Source of the DNA: Orychophragmus violaceus
Lineage: Eukaryota > Streptophyta > Magnoliopsida > Brassicales > Brassicaceae
Direction: 5' to 3'
Assembly: GCA_030180135.1 (NCBI GenBank)
Contig: CM058230.1
Span: forward strand, 17,981,082-18,045,081
DNA length: 64,000 nt
In this document: piece by piece, positions 1 to 11,659 of the stretch
Numbering within the stretch: the stretch's first letter is position 1
How the letters are laid out: each line of letters starts with the position of its first letter
Made by a program: the position numbers and the translations under genes
Notes under the pieces: model-generated
The model's input: the letters and a program-made list of their open reading frames with translations, nothing else
Told to the model about the DNA's origin: nothing
Databases searched by the model: none

Positions 1-116
1 ACGGGTTCGTCTAAATATGTCTTGAGTTTGATTGATGATTACATAAGAGTTTCAGTTGCATGACAAAGGTTGTTTTCCAACGACCATTTAGAGAAAATAT
101 TTTCTAATGACAGTAA

Positions 117-348
117 AAGCATGTACATCAATGAACCATTTTATGGGTTCTTGACTAATTTTTTAATACAGATTGAAAAAAAAATAAAAAGAACCAATCA
201 AAACACGACACGTCAACATGAATATTGAAAAATCGATTCTTAACTAAGGATCGGTTCATATGTGAGTTCTTAGAAATAATATTATTTTAATAATTTTACC
301 TAAAAACTCGCGTTAAGAAACCCCCTAAAAACCTCAATGTACATGGTC
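117..348. mobile_element. MITE, probably Tourist/Harbinger-like
   Basis: The two ends form an imperfect inverted repeat (left GCATGTACATCAATGA, right end reverse-complemented GACCATGTACATTGA), with TAA on the right and TAAAA on the left. There is no coding capacity. Internal words such as ATTCTTAACT and CACGTCA resemble the element at 1604-1857. The left boundary is uncertain by a base or two. Confidence 0.5.
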
Positions 349-351
349 TAA

Positions 352-942
352 GAGCAATTTCAATGGGACTACAAAACACCAAATTTAGTGTTAAAACCTC
401 TCAAACCGAACTGCAAATTTCACATCAAAACTTTTTTTGTGTTTTATGAACAGTATCGCACTAAATTTGGTGTGACACTGTTCATAAAACACTAAAAATA
501 AATTATTATTTTATTCACATTTGTCATTTAATAATATATATAACTTGTTGTTTATCAACTAAAAAATACATATACCATCAATGTTTTTATGTTTCTCATT
601 TTAATATAATTATTATAATTATAATAATAATAATAAATTGTAATTGTAATTTTTAATGTTAGAAAATTTTAATTTAATATGAATTTTCAATTAAAATTAA
701 TATTACATAATTTAATTTTTATTACTTTTAACTTATCAATTGTAATTTTAGAATTATTTTACAATTAAACAATAATAAAAAAATTAATATCACTCAAACC
801 TGCAAAAATTAAACATCCTAAATTTAATAATATAATAATAAAGAGATATATTTTTAGTGTAAGATTTGGTGTTTGTGGTTGGAGATGAAAAAATAAATTG
901 GACACCAAAACACCAAATTTAGTGTTTGGATTGGAGATGTTC
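352..942. mobile_element. MITE with about 30-bp TIRs and TAA duplication
   Basis: The left end begins GAGCAATTTCAATGGG and continues into a CACCAAATTTAGTG segment. The right end reverse-complemented begins GAACATCTCCAATCC and continues into CACTAAATTTGGTG. TAA flanks both sides (349-351 and 943-945). The interior is very AT-rich and non-coding. The TAA duplication and the GAGCATCTCCAAT-type ends suggest a non-autonomous PIF/Harbinger (Tourist-like) element. Confidence 0.65.
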
Positions 943-945
943 TAA

Positions 946-1147
946 GAGCATATCCAACGCTGGTTTCTAATTGAGTTTATAATGACTAAATTAATTAAAA
1001 ATAGAAAAAGTAGAAGAGAAAATTGAAGGGTTTTTGTTTAAGAAACTTTTGGATCTTATTAAGATACTCTAATAACATTTGTCATCTATTGATTTGCTCA
1101 ATCTTTTTCAAATTTAAAATTTAATTGTAAAATAAAATTATATTATA
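946..1147. other. AT-rich spacer, possible partial MITE
   Basis: It starts with GAGCATATCCAACGC immediately after the TAA that ends the previous MITE, so it may be the left end of another element sharing that duplication. No matching right end was found. No coding sequence is visible. Confidence 0.3.
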
Positions 1148-1156
1148 AATATAATA

Positions 1157-1504
1157 GAGAAAAGTCATAAAATAGCACAAAACATACATTTTCATAAATA
1201 TAGCATCAAGAAAAATAATTAACATTTTTAGAATTATTAGGATTATAAAGATTTTTATAGCATTATATAATTTAGAGTTTATGGTTTATTATTTGGGGTT
1301 TTGGGTTTAGGGTTAAGTATTTAGAGCTTAAGGTTTATTATTTAGGATTTAAGATTTAATATTTAGAGTTTAGGGTTTAGTATTTAAGGTTTAGAGTTAT
1401 GGTTAATTTAGTTTTCATTCTTTAATAAATACTATTTTGGTGATTTTTCTGCTTGTTACTATATTTGTGACAATGCATTTTTGTGCTATTTTTACAATTT
1501 TCCT
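1157..1504. mobile_element. Small Mutator-like non-autonomous element with telomere-like interior
   Basis: A perfect 9-bp direct repeat AATATAATA flanks the element (1148-1156 and 1505-1513), a length typical of Mutator-superfamily target duplications. Ends are inverted: GAGAAAAGTCATAAAATAGC on the left, AGGAAAATTGTAAAAATAGC reverse-complemented on the right; both continue into ACAAAA. The interior is a degenerate series of GGTTTAG/TTTAGGG-like words. No coding capacity. Confidence 0.7.
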
Positions 1505-1603
1505 AATATAATATGTTAATATTTAGAAACCCAAATAAGGGTATCTACGGATGGAGAAGGCCTTATATCCCACTACAATTTAAGACATATATAGACTAGC
1601 TAA

Positions 1604-1857
1604 GAGCATCCACAGCGGTGAAACCCACTTGGGGTTTCTTAAATCAATTTTTAATATATATTTTTTTAAAAATAGGCGAAAAAAATAAAATAAAAAATGA
1701 CCAATCTGGTAGCGCCACGTCAGCGCTACAGGGCAAGAAACGGATTCTTAATTGGGGACTTTTGAAACCCGTATTTAAACTATTCATATAGGGCCCACAA
1801 ATATTTTATTATTTCTGACTTAAGAACCTGAGCTAAAAACCTCCAATGGAGGTGTTC
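1604..1857. mobile_element. MITE with TAA duplication
   Basis: The left end is GAGCATCCACAGCGG. The right end reverse-complemented is GAACACCTCCATTGG. TAA lies on both sides (1601-1603, 1858-1860). Inside is the palindromic word TAGCGCCACGTCAGCGCTA, which is shared in form with the MITE at 55858-56131, so the two probably belong to related families. Confidence 0.6.
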
Positions 1858-1860
1858 TAA

Positions 1861-3066
1861 TACAGTTCATCATCAATGTATTTTGGAGTTAAACCTTTTA
1901 AGATTTCTCAAAGTTATATATATATATATATATTTAAATTTTAAAAGAAGTTATAAAATATATATTCTGAATAAAACAACTAACTAATTAATCAATTAAA
2001 CTTTTGATACAATGACATAACAAGAGATAAAAACACACAATAAAAAGATAAATATAAATAAAAAACAACAAAAGTAATTATTTTTCATAAGCAAATATAA
2101 GTTAAAAAAAAACTTATGATTTTAAGTAATAATTTTGTAGTCTTGTGATTTTGTAGTCTTTTGAATGTCGAAATAACGAAACAAATATCTGATTCTGATT
2201 TTTTCTTTTGATATTGAAAAATTAAGGATAACAAATTTGTTTGTTGGTGGTTTAAAAGAATATTTATTTATTTATGTAGTGTAATGAAATAATTTTATTT
2301 ACTTTATTTGTTTTATTTTAAATGATGTTTTAGTAGATTCTTTTTTCATAATAAGTGATATTCTTAATGTTATATGCAAAATTAATTGTTATTTTGACAA
2401 TTTGTATTTTGTAGATTATTTTATTACTGATTGAACTATGTTTAGGTAGATAGTTAACTATTTTTTAGTTTAAAGTAAAATGATTTTTAATCTATATGCA
2501 AAAGTTTGAACATTTAAAAAAAAAAATTGAGGGAATATTACTCCATTCAGATAAAATCGTAATTTTGTTGAATAAGTAGATAGACTTATAAACCCGGCAG
2601 ATAAATGGTATTGGAATTAACTTGTGGCTGAAAGAAAACAATATTTTTATGGCCGGAAGATATATTGTAAAAACAAATATGCGTTAGAGATTAAATTTGA
2701 TGATGGCTGCAATTTGAAATCACATTTCAAGGGAACTAAAATTATATTTTGTCTTTTTATATTAGTTTTTTACCCAAATGAACGACATCTACATCTATTT
2801 TTAAATGCTACTAAACCATCAAACTGACATCATTTATCAAAAACAGCTAAAACAGTCTCAAACCATTAGAGAAAGAAAAGAAAAAGTCTCAAACCATAAA
2901 AAACCTCGGTCTCCGGTTAGACATTGATAAGAAGAATCATGATGCAATATAGTACGTACATTCACATTAATCTGGTGTCAAATGCAGGGAGGATGAGTTC
3001 GAGATCCACAACGGAAACAGCGTACAAATACACATACTATGTGAGCTCATCACTCATGTACTCATG
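1861..3066. other. AT-rich intergenic DNA without a recognisable gene
   Basis: A short (TA)n run occurs near 1917-1932. Short open frames at 2624-2827 and 2924-3106 match nothing I recognise and have no gene-like composition. The copia element inserted at the right end of this stretch. Confidence 0.6.
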
Positions 3067-3071
3067 CATAA

Positions 3072-3215
3072 TGTTACGGAGTTTAGGATCCTTTTCTAAT
3101 TCTTAGGCATCGTATCTTTGTGTATAAGATATTTATTTGTATGATAAATCTTATGTAATTATATATACGTCTTGAAAGATCAATAATAGATCAACATTTT
3201 CCACCAAGATTTACA
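3072..3215 (+). repeat. 5' LTR of copia element
   Basis: It begins TGTTACGGAG and ends TTTACA, followed directly by the primer-binding site. It is the same length as the copy at 7611-7754. Confidence 0.93.
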
Positions 3216-3230
3216 TGGTATCAGAACGGG
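3216..3230 (+). other. Primer-binding site of copia element (initiator tRNA-Met type)
   Basis: TGGTATCAGAACGGG directly abuts the LTR. TGGTATCAGA is complementary to the 3' end of plant initiator tRNA-Met. Confidence 0.85.
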
Positions 3231-3298
3231 TTTAACCTAATATCTTTCTAAAACTTTTGGCCGCCTATTCTTCTCAAGGCTTGGTCGATTTCTTACTC

Positions 3299-4020
3299 AT
3301 GGTTTCTGAAACTACTACAAATCCCTTTATCAAAGAATCAATCACATCTTTTCCTTACTACCTATCTTCTAACGATCAACCTCATCATGTGATCACCCCT
3401 TTCCATCTTAGTGGTGAGAACTATGAGAAGTAGGCAAAGATTGCCCGCAATAATCTGTCTGCAAAGCACAAACTAGGCTTTGTCGATGGATCTCTTCTCA
3501 AACCTTCTGAAGATTCTCCGGATTACAACGTTGGGTTCAAACTAACTCCATGTTATGTGGCTGGCTCTACGCTAGTCTTGATCCTAAAGTTCAGTCGGTT
3601 GTGTCCTTCGTTAACAACGCGAAGACTCTTTGGGATAACTTACGGATCCGATATTCTATTGGAAACACATCACGTGTTCATCAAATCAAGACATAAATTG
3701 CGAGTTGTAGCCAAGATGGAGCAGCAGTCGCAAACTATTTTGGCAGGCTAAAAGTCATGTGGGATGACCTTGATGATTTTGAACCATTAATCGAGTGTTG
3801 CTGCAACCTATCTAAGTGTTCTCAGTCTCTCAAACAACAGAGACGTCGAGATCTCGAACGTATTCATCAATTCCTCATGGGATTAGATGGCTCGCGTTTT
3901 GGTACAACGCGTACGAATCTTCTCAGTCGCCTTAATCGAGATACCGACATGAACCTTGATCATGTGTACTACGAAGTCGTTGCGGAGGAAAGACATCTTA
4001 TCGTTACTCGCAGCAAATAA
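3299..4020 (+). pseudogene. copia Gag (UBN2-type) pseudogene
   Basis: This is the capsid part of a copia polyprotein. The frame opening at 3299 gives a typical copia Gag N-terminus with a SGENYE motif. An in-frame TAG at 3431-3433 stands where the family has tryptophan, so it fits a TGG to TAG transition. The rest of Gag is split over two frames (3557-3751 and 3757-4020); the second includes a GLDGSRFGTTRTNLLS-type segment typical of copia Gag. It cannot make an intact protein. Confidence 0.85.
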
Positions 4021-4047
4021 GAAAGGATTGAGGCCGTCGGATTCGCT

Positions 4048-6039
4048 GTGAAAACAGGGGTAAACGCCATTGCTTCCGCTACTCGAGTGAATCAAGGACC
4101 ATACACTAATTGTGGACGATCCAACCACTCAGCTGATACGTGTTTCCAACTCCACGGTTTACCTGATTGGTGGCTTGAGAAACACAGAGAAAACAGAGGA
4201 GGTTCTCGGTCAGAAACACCTCGTGGACGAGAACGTGGGTCTAATCGCGGTCGTGGCTTCTCACACCGAGCTAACAATGCACAAGTGACGACTGAAGATG
4301 CACCAGACATACCGGGTGTAAGCAAAGAGACCTGGTCAGCAATTGTGAATCTTGTAAAGTCCGATACATCAAACAACACTGACAAACTCTCTAGTAAGCG
4401 ATCATGCGTCGAATATCTTCTTGATTTCGGTGCTTCTCACCACATGACAGGTGATGAAGACCTTCTAGTTGACGTACATATCATCCCACACAGCATCATC
4501 GTGTTACCAAATGGCAAACATACGTTCGCCACTAAAGAAGGAACGATGAAACTTGGAGATCACGTTCAGCTAAACCGAGTGTTATTTGTTCCTGATCTTT
4601 CTTGCACCCTCATCTCTTTGGCTCGCCTACTTCGTGAGATGTCCTGCTTTGCTATTTTTACTGATAAATATTGTGTTATACAGGACCGTACTACGAAGAT
4701 GCTGATTGAAGCAGGTGAAGAGAGAGAGGGATCTATCATTTCCGTGGTGAAGTCTCAGCAAAAGTCAACAGAGTTCAAAAACCCAGCAAGAATCTGTGGC
4801 ACGAGCGGTTGGGACATCCGTCCATCAAAGTATTATCTAGTTTCCTATCTAGTTTTCCTGAGTTTGAACGATCCAGTAGCGATAATAGTGATTTCTGCGA
4901 AGTTTGTATTCAAGCAAAAACAAACGCGTTTGGTTTTTCCCGATAGTATTAATAAAGCAGCTACGAGTTTTTCTTTGATCCACTGTGATATATGGGGACC
5001 ATACAAACTTGCATCGTCTTGTGGTGCTCACTATTTTCTAACCATGGTTGACGATCACTCAAGAGCAGTCTGGGTTTCGTTGATGCTTTCTAAGAACGAA
5101 GCTGCTTCTCTTATAAAGCAGTTCATAGCGATGGCAGCTCAACAGTTCGGAAAAACAGTCCACACTATCTGTAGTGATAACATAAGTGAATTTATGAGCT
5201 TGCGATCCTATTTTAAAGATAATGACATACAACATCAGACTTCTTGCGTCTACACATCTCAACAGAATGGACGCGTTGAGAGAAAACATCACCATATTCT
5301 TAACATGGCCCGAGCTTTACTCTTTCACGCGAACTTACCCACTAAGTTTTGGGGAGAAAGTGTTCTTACCGCTGCACACTTAATTAACTGCACGCCGACT
5401 CCATTGTTGAAAGGTCTTACTCCATACAAGGTACTTCACTCGTCTCCTCCTTCCTATAATCATCTACGCGTCTTCGGTTCACTACGTTTTGCTAAAAGAC
5501 ATTCGGCTCGACAAGACAAATTTGATACCCGCAGCAGAAAATGTCTCTTCATAGGTTACCCTCACCAACAAAAAGGCTGGCGCATGTATGATCTCGAACA
5601 TGAAGACTACTTCGTATCTCGAGATGTGGTGTTTCATGAAGGTGTTTTCCCATACCATTCTCGCCAACCGGATCTTGCTCCTGTGAAGTCTTTATCTTTA
5701 CCAACAATCACAACAAATGATGATGATGAACAGGGGGATTTTGTTAACCGAGATGTAGTAGACAGGGGGAGCTCGCCACCACCTTTACCCAGTCTTGAAA
5801 ACGCTGAAAATACAGCCGTGGTTGAGCCTCCTGAGCATAACCCTGATAACACTGATGCAACTTCTGAAACCGACACAGAACAGTTCGACTTGGGAATTGA
5901 ACCTCTTGGACGTGGTCACATAACGAAACAGAAATCAGTTCTGCTTGCACCATATGTCACATATTATGCTCGGCGAGAAGACCCTCTCTCTCGTCTGCTC
6001 CTCTATCAGCTTCTACAGGTACGTTTCTCTATCCTATAA
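4048..6039 (+). pseudogene. copia nucleocapsid, protease and integrase region, inactivated
   Basis: The open frame covers the zinc knuckle, protease, GAG-pre-integrase and integrase core. The zinc knuckle reads YTNCGRSNHSADTC, where the first cysteine has become tyrosine. The aspartic protease motif reads DFGASHHMTG, where the usual DSGA serine is phenylalanine. The pre-integrase HERLGHPS segment near 4800 lies in a different frame, showing a local frameshift that is later compensated. Integrase shows HCDIWGPY, VDDHSR and SDNISEF (usually SDNGxEF). An integrase C-terminal region follows near 5480-5660. These changes at key residues argue against activity even where the frame is open. Confidence 0.88.
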
Positions 6040-6116
6040 CACAATATTTATCTTGTGAAAAATTTAGCTCTACCCATTGTATATTCCTTGCTGCTGTCGC
6101 CACAACTGATGAACCT

Positions 6117-7603
6117 GTGACATACAAGCAAGCTGCTACACAGATCGAATGGCGTAATGCTATGAGAAGTGAAATCGATGCTTTGGAGCTTAACAAAACA
6201 TGGACTTTGGAACCATTACCACCAAAGGTTAAAGCCCTCGGTTCTAAATGGGTGTATCGCCTGAAATTCAAATCGGACGGTACGCTTGAACGTTATAAAG
6301 CGAGGCTCGTTGGTCTTGGAAATCTTCAAAAGGAAGGCATCAATTTTCTCCGATACATTCGTTACGTCTTCTGTTGAGTGTTGCCTCAATCAAGAATTGG
6401 GAACTCCATCAAATGGACGTTCATAATGCTTTCTTACATGGCGATCTCGATGAAGTTATCTATATGAAGCCACCTCCAGGCTTCTTACCTGCTGATTCAT
6501 CTCTGGTTTGTAAAATCAAGAAATCTATTTACGGACTTTGTCAATCTCCGCGTTGTTGGTTCGCTAAACTATCCATGACATTACTTGACTATGGATTCAT
6601 ACGTTCTCACAAGGACAACTCCCTCTTCGCTTACACCAGAGGGTACGTGGTGCTTCATGTTCTCGTATATGTCGATGATTTAATCATATCGGGTAATAAC
6701 TCAGCATTAGCTCATTCAAATCGTATCTCAATCGTTGTTTCAAGATGAAAGACTTAGGTGCCTTGAAATATTTTATAGGTCTGGAAGTCGCTCGTGGACC
6801 AGATGGTATCTTCATCTCACAGCGAAAGTATTGTCTCGATATAATCGACGAATGCGGTCTCTCGGGTTCACGACCAGTGGAGACACCTCTTGAGCAGAAC
6901 CATACACTCCTATCTTCGAAGAGTGCTGTCTACTCGGCTCCGGATATGTATCACAGATTAATAGGTCGGTTGGTCTATCTTACTCACACGAGGCCGGAGC
7001 TTAGCTACGCCGTTAACATCCTCGCCCAGTGTATGCAAACTCCGCTTCTTGATCATTGGGATGCTGCTCAACGGGTTTTCCGGTACTTAAAGAATGCTCC
7101 AGGTCAGGGCATCATATTATCCTCTTCTTCATCACTTCAGATACGAGCATACTGTGACTCCGACTTCACGTAAATCCTTAACAAGATATATTGTGCAACT
7201 TGGCGAATCGCCACTCACCTGGAAAACGAAGACACAATCAAGAGTTTCTCTTTCGTCGGCTGAAGCCGAGTACCGTTCGATGGCAATGACGACGAAAGAA
7301 TTGCTCTGGACAAAGGAGGTACTTAATTTCCTTGGAGTTTATCATACACAACCAATGCGGCTCTACTGTGATAGCCAAGCTGCACTACATATAGCTGCTA
7401 ATCCGGTCTTCCATGAGCGCACCAAACACATCGAGAGTGACTGTCATTTCATCCGTGATGAGATCACCTCGGGTACGCTTGCTATTTCTTACATCTCCAC
7501 CCATGAACAACCAGCATATATATTCACCAAAGCCCTTGGAATTGATCAATTTTTCTATCTAAAGTCCAAGTTGGGCATTCTAAACTTGCACGCTCCATCT
7601 TGA
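6117..7603 (+). pseudogene. copia reverse transcriptase and RNase H, frameshifted
   Basis: This is the RT and RNase H part of the same polyprotein. RT begins in 6117-6377 (KARLVGLGN), continues in another frame at 6374-6748 with MDVHNAFLHGDL and the catalytic YVDD motif, and again at 6745-7173. RNase H follows at 7094-7603 with SLSSAEAEYRS and YCDSQAALH; part of its first motif is lost near 7170. At least three frame changes separate the pieces. The last frame ends eight bases before the 3' LTR, as in intact copia elements. Confidence 0.9.
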
Positions 7604-7610
7604 GGGGGAG
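7600..7610 (+). other. Polypurine tract of copia element
   Basis: TTGAGGGGGAG immediately precedes the TG of the 3' LTR, the expected plus-strand priming site. Confidence 0.8.
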
Positions 7611-7754
7611 TGTTACTGAGATTAGAATACTTTCCTAATTCTTAGGCATTGTATCTCTGTGTATAAAATATTTACTTGTACGATAAGTCTTACGTAATTA
7701 TATATACGTCTTGAAAGATCAATAATAGATCAACACTTTCCACCAAGATTTACA
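7611..7754 (+). repeat. 3' LTR of copia element
   Basis: It starts TGTTACTGAG and ends TTTACA, with CATAA directly after it, duplicating 3067-3071. Confidence 0.93.
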
Positions 7755-7759
7755 CATAA

Positions 7760-8483
7760 CAGTGGCGCCGTATCGGAGATTCACGCTGCGTGTTAACTGT
7801 TAACCAAAGTCCGTTAAGAGTGTCGCAATTAAAGGAATCACAAAAAAGGACAAAAAGGTACTCTTCACATGAAAATATTTGTTAAATCTTTGAAACTTAA
7901 TATGGTCCGTGTAAGTATGGGTAAGACGTCAGAAACCTAATGCAAAGACCCACTTTTTATTGTTTGAAGGACACTTACCTGCCCCCACCCTCACGTGTTT
8001 TAATGCTCACTTCTTCCATCTGTTCAAAGGAAGGAAACATAATCTAACACGACTTGGTTAACGCTCACATTATCATATGTCTGCAATAAATAACTCAACG
8101 TACGTCCATACCAATCTTATTTAACCAACGACTGATATAGTATAGTACATACATATGAGCAAAGCAGGCTTTGAGTCAAAGCAAAGAAAATTTGGATTTG
8201 AATCACATTTTTTATTTTTAGTTTTGGTTAGTGAATCTGTTCACAAATGGTGTGTTTAAGTCATTCTTTGCATTCTTTTATATTTTTTACCAAAGATCTT
8301 TCTTATATAACTTTTATTTCACTCAAAACAATAAATCTATCGGCGACAAGATTGCTTGAATATTTTCTTTATGTAGACAGGTCGTTCGGTCGTTGTATGC
8401 ATTAGTCCATAACAAACGACGTATGGGAATTTACTCTAATTAAAACAAAAATAAGAAACAAAGCAAATGGAGGTGGTCACTTT
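7760..8483. other. Intergenic DNA, nothing recognised
   Basis: AT-rich sequence with no convincing open frame, RNA gene or repeat on either strand. Confidence 0.5.
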
Positions 8484-8498
8484 AAGTAAGAATGTAAC

Positions 8499-8744
8499 GT
8501 CCAAGCTCTTGTGGTCAAGTGGTTGGGGACGGGTCTTGGACGCTAACACGTTCCGGGTTCGATCCTCCTTCCATGCGAAACTAAGTCACATTTGTTTAAG
8601 GACACCCACATGGATATGTGCCTTGCTTTAGGGGGCCATTTGAATATCCGGAGAGAGGGTCTATCCATAGGCTGCACATCCCTTTGGGGATTAGTCTGAG
8701 CCCTTCCATAGGTTCGGGATACCCCAGATTAATCAAAAAAAAAA
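8499..8744 (+). mobile_element. tRNA-derived SINE
   Basis: A pol III promoter is visible: an A-box-like GTGGTCAAGTGGTTGGGGAC near 8511-8530 and a B box GGGTTCGATCC at 8555-8565. A tRNA-unrelated body and an A-rich tail follow. A perfect 15-bp duplication AAGTAAGAATGTAAC flanks it (8484-8498, 8745-8759), as expected for LINE-mediated retroposition. It resembles the SB families of Brassicaceae SINEs; the family name is inference. Confidence 0.93.
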
Positions 8745-8759
8745 AAGTAAGAATGTAAC

Positions 8760-10424
8760 AAAAAGGTGAAAGAAATGGAGACAAAAGAATAGTTGTGGAG
8801 AGTGAATTGGATTGGTGATGTGTGTTACAACTTACAGCTAAGCAAGTATAACGCTCGCAATAAGCAAGCTGAAACTCAGCAGCGAAATTTGCAGATCCAA
8901 ATCAAGAGGCATTATAGGCAAGGAGAGGTCTAGTTATAGCTAACCTGACCTTCTTCTGATGGATCCAGAGAGTATGGACGATTCAGTTTATTTGAAGGAG
9001 AGGTGATGCTACAGCATCTATGACATTAACGAGTTTCAAACAGTAAATACCATCAGATCTTAGTCATCGAACCAAAACTAATTCAATGCCCCCTTTTCGT
9101 AAAATCCAGTGATTTAATGCACCAATGCTTATGATGGACCTAAATAACCTTATTAAATAGATATAAATAAGCAAGACAGAAGTAATGTTCAAACTGCAAA
9201 GTCAAAGTCAGACTCAGATTTGTCCAAGTGATAAAAGCGACTGGATGTGACGGGGTTTTGGTAAACTGTTATTTTTGACATGATTTAATTGATAATCTTC
9301 ATTAAATAGCAATATCCATGATTTTTTGTGAAAATAAAAGATCTTTTCTATGGCGTCCGATTTCTTGGTTTGCCTGACTTCTATTTGTGAGCTTTATAGT
9401 TCAGCGGCTTTGGCTCTTTCCGATTATCCCTGCAAGTTTTGCGGTCTATATTCAGTGTTTACTGAAAGCTTAGATCTTATTTTTCGGTTTTGTGGAAGTC
9501 TTTCAATTTAACTTGTAAATCTTAGGTTTCGAAGGAGTCGATCTTTCGGATTGTAGTTTCCCTTATTCGTTTAGGGCTTTGACTTCCCATATTCGTATCT
9601 TATGGATAATTGGTTTTTATATGTAGTTTTTTGTATTTTGTTAGGTGAATCACACTCTTTTTATATTAAAATGTAGATGAAAAAAACAAAGAGAAATAGT
9701 GGGAATCTTAAATATCCATAAACCATAATGTAGACGTCGACTTAACAATGTGAATATTCGATTCACATGTTTGAAAACAAACCCTCAGCATTTTTTTGTA
9801 TTATACACAAAAATGCAAGAACAATGATTTTGACGTACATGTCTGAGACATTCATCCCTTAAGGAAAATTTCATTGTTTTCACAACAGTATTAGGTTTTT
9901 TATATACAGAAAAAAACAATCACATAACTATTATCTTATGGTGTACACTGTACTACACTATTTCGTGACTTCTATGCTATATCAACTCAATTATACTATT
10001 ATTTTGAAAATATTCGTTGTATTGGGAAGTTGCACATTTAAACGAACTATTCACAACTGTTCATGGCATACACTTAATAATAACTCATCTCTTGAGAAAA
10101 TCTAGATATCCCGCTCCAAGCATTTAACCTCTTGATCTCGTTGGTTTATCATTTTCCTTTGATTTTTTATAAAATTATTTTTAAATAATCAAATATAACC
10201 TCTCCTTAGTTCAACCAGTCAGTCATGCGAAATTATAGAAGCTAAAAGTATATTTTATGAGAAACTATAGTAATTTATCTAAATTTGAAAAATCGAATAA
10301 AATTTTCTTTGAGAATTAGAGATTTACACATTATACATCAGTACATGCGTTTTTCCAACTTCAGAAACATTATGAATCAAAAACCAGTCTTTCTATTAAC
10401 GAAAACAACCATACGTAGTATCAT
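8760..10424. other. Intergenic DNA without a recognised gene
   Basis: No coherent coding sequence is seen. The part around 9340-9690 (T-rich, few A runs, ending near an A-rich stretch at 9680-9690) has the texture of a retroposon 3' region, but I found no target duplication and do not call it. Confidence 0.4.
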
Positions 10425-10437
10425 AAGTAAACATACA

Positions 10438-10701
10438 TCACGGTTCTTCTCAGACTCCTTTGCAGTTGTTCAAGGCGATTGATCGGAGTATACGTGATCG
10501 TATACTCAGTCATAAGGAAAGGAAGGCATTTAGACATATGCTTTCATCTTGGTTTGTCCATCTTAACACTTGATGTTTTATTCTTGTTTTCTGTCTTCTT
10601 TTATCCTTTTTTATTTTTTTGGGGGGATAAAAGCAGAATGTAAATGATCTGTAAGTACATTTTCCCTTTTTGGGCAATCAATTCAAATTCTTATAAAAAA
10701 A
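10438..10701 (+). mobile_element. 5'-truncated LINE (L1-like) insertion, 3' end only
   Basis: The direct repeat AAGTAAACATACA flanks the segment (10425-10437, 10702-10714) and an A run precedes the right copy. The first part translates to a peptide resembling the C-terminus of plant L1 RT proteins (LFKAIDRSIRDRILS). A stop near 10573 is followed by an untranslated tail with a T-rich stretch and a G run. This is an ordinary dead LINE copy. Confidence 0.8.
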
Positions 10702-10714
10702 AAGTAAACATACA

Positions 10715-10970
10715 ACGTGAGATATGAAAATAGAAAGAAAAGCAAGTAAGATGAAAAGTTTCCCTGCACGTGCGAGAGAGCCCACAAAGGCTGTTTGAAG
10801 ATGGCAAGTTTAAGAGAAAAGAAAGAGGAAAGGTGGTATGCGGATCATGTGTTGTTATATCTTCTTCTAAATGGGCTTTGGCACAACTAAATCTTGGGTC
10901 TTCGTCTTTGATCAATTACAGGAATGGAATGCGTTTCGAAATCTTGTGACTCGTGATGGGTGAGAATATT
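10715..10970. other. Short intergenic stretch, nothing recognised
   Basis: Purine-rich DNA; the minus-strand open frame at 10691-10915 has no recognisable family. Confidence 0.4.
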
Positions 10971-11659
10971 TGTAATGGCCTGAAACTTGCCCAAGTTTTT
11001 TTTTTTTAATGAATAAAAGTCCAAGTCCAAATCCAAAATCTAAAAGTCCGTCTTCCTTTTTAAAATTTAGGGTTTTTTCCTCCTCTTTATAAATAGCCGA
11101 GTTCCTAGTTAGAAACTCATCTGATTCCTGTATGGCGAAGCTCTGTCCATTTTCGGTGTCGTTCGTGTCTTTAGAAAGTTAGATCTGTCGTCCGTCACTC
11201 TTCTTCCAATCATATAATACATCTAAACTGAGATATAGCCTCGTTTCTCAAAAACCCCAAAACTTTTTTAGCCGTAACTTTCAAATCGAGATGATTCACG
11301 TGAATCCGAGGCCACTATCACTTTCAGCTCACCGAGACGAAGCCAACACCGCCAACCGCACCTCCGTCCGCCGCGGCACGCACCCTCACGCACCGGAGAA
11401 GACCGGGTGCGTGAGATCCATGCACCGCCATGCGCCGGCAGAAGTCGTCTTCACGCGCCATTGCTGCCGTCGTCATGTGCCGCTACTGTCGTCCACCGCT
11501 GTCCAAAGCCGTTGTCCCTCGCCGAAGAACCGCTGCCGTCCGACGCCGGAGCCGCCGACTCACCGGCGAACTGAGTCGACTCGGTCGGCTAGGTCAACTT
11601 GGTCTGCCGGTTTGGTCCGGTTAGAACTGTCTTCGGATTTTTTTTTTGCGGTTTTGTAG
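10971..11659 (+). repeat. Probable truncated LTR of a Ty3/gypsy element
   Basis: It opens with TGTAATGGCCTGAAACTTG, the style of LTR starts in plant chromoviruses. A TATAAATA box lies near 11088, followed by a transcript-leader-like region and GC-rich sequence. It breaks off at a T-run near 11639-11647. No partner LTR or duplication was found. The 122-residue open frame at 11291-11659 lies inside it and is probably fortuitous. Confidence 0.4.

Larger units (their letters stand above)
3072..7754 (+). mobile_element. Ty1/copia LTR retrotransposon, complete but inactivated
   Basis: Two 144-bp LTRs flank a gag-pol region in copia order (Gag, protease, integrase, RT, RNase H). The 5-bp duplication CATAA occurs at 3067-3071 and 7755-7759. 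The primer-binding site starts TGGTATCAGA directly after the 5' LTR, and a G-rich polypurine tract precedes the 3' LTR. The LTRs differ at about 13 of 144 positions (about 9%), mostly transitions, so the insertion is old. This agrees with the many stops and frameshifts. Short LTRs suggest an Ale-like lineage, which is inference. Confidence 0.95.

Noticed and set aside
8505..8570. Possible tRNA gene
   Set aside because: Box A and B are present but no cloverleaf closes, and a long target duplication with an A tail shows a SINE.
9340..9690. Possible retroposon tail
   Set aside because: Texture only; no target duplication, promoter boxes or coding match.
11291..11659. 122-residue plus-strand frame
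   Set aside because: Arg/Pro/Ser-rich GC-driven frame inside a probable LTR fragment.
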